Origin: Isoetes taiwanensis
Taxonomy: Eukaryota > Streptophyta > Lycopodiopsida > Isoetales > Isoetaceae
Assembly (NCBI GenBank): GCA_021234155.1
Contig: JAJEKV010000002.1
Coordinates: 4,599,795 to 4,663,794, forward strand
DNA length: 64,000 nucleotides
Direction of reading: 5' to 3'
The translations under genes and the position numbers were made by a program. The notes under the pieces were generated by a model. It saw nothing but the letters and a program-made list of their open reading frames with translations. It did no database searches and had not been told where the DNA came from. Shown here piece by piece: positions 63,911 to 64,000 of the stretch (its first letter is position 1; each line of letters starts with the position of its first letter).

Positions 63911-64000
63911 TTGGCCGAGACTAAGATTTTAGCGTTTCACATTGCACGAGCCTTGGCATGTTGGGTCATCTGGAAAGGCATGTGCCACCTAGTGTTTAGA

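Overview
The window looks like nuclear DNA of a seed plant with a large, repeat-dominated genome. The evidence is Ty1/copia, Ty3/gypsy-type and LINE retroelements of plant type, a plant dirigent gene, a plant BAP31-like exon and a cytosolic HSP90 exon, all in AT-rich sequence with many decayed transposons and almost no intact genes. A gymnosperm is plausible from the style (long gene-poor stretches, old retroelements, possibly long introns), but that is inference; nothing here fixes the species.

Layout. 1-8.9 kb: decayed sequence with a dispersed ~140-bp repeat (4.86 and 8.32 kb) and one unrecognised acidic ORF. 8.9-12.2 kb: wrecked plus-strand Copia element with integrase, RT and RNase H remnants, a polypurine tract and a 3' LTR. 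12.5-13.05 kb: dirigent gene on the minus strand, broken by a single frameshift. 13-19.5 kb: gene-poor; first coding exon of a BAP31-like ER membrane protein (minus, 16.34-16.51 kb) and an exon-like ORF at 14.7 kb. 21.2-24.3 kb: tandem array of a ~500-bp unit, about six copies, some scrambled. 26.4-30 kb: LINE fragments around a gypsy-type LTR that carries a TATA box and a primer-binding site.

34.92-37.76 kb: a compact 2.84-kb LTR element on the minus strand with near-identical 174-bp LTRs, a 5-bp target-site duplication, a tRNA-Met-type PBS and only a gag-like ORF. It lies just upstream of an HSP90 first coding exon (37.84-37.99 kb), apparently in the 5' leader or 5' intron of that gene. 40.69-43.91 kb: a second copy of the gypsy-type LTR, split by a LINE with a poly(A) tail; the copy at 27.86 kb is the unfilled version of the same site. 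44.6-49.4 kb: three or four copies of another LINE family; the minus-strand ones are separated by long GA/CT microsatellites that appear to be their 3' tails. 49.95-54.55 kb: minus-strand Copia element with a nearly full gag-pol frame, ended by nonsense and frameshift lesions and cut off at its 5' side by a poly(A)-tailed LINE (54.55-55.99 kb). 56-64 kb: gene-poor DNA with short duplications, a receptor-kinase pseudogene fragment (62.2-62.6 kb) and a LINE RT fragment at the right edge.

There is no gene cluster or pathway here. Host genes are represented by single exons or a broken copy (dirigent, BAP31-like, HSP90, receptor kinase); the window is mainly a record of nested retrotransposition and small tandem duplications.
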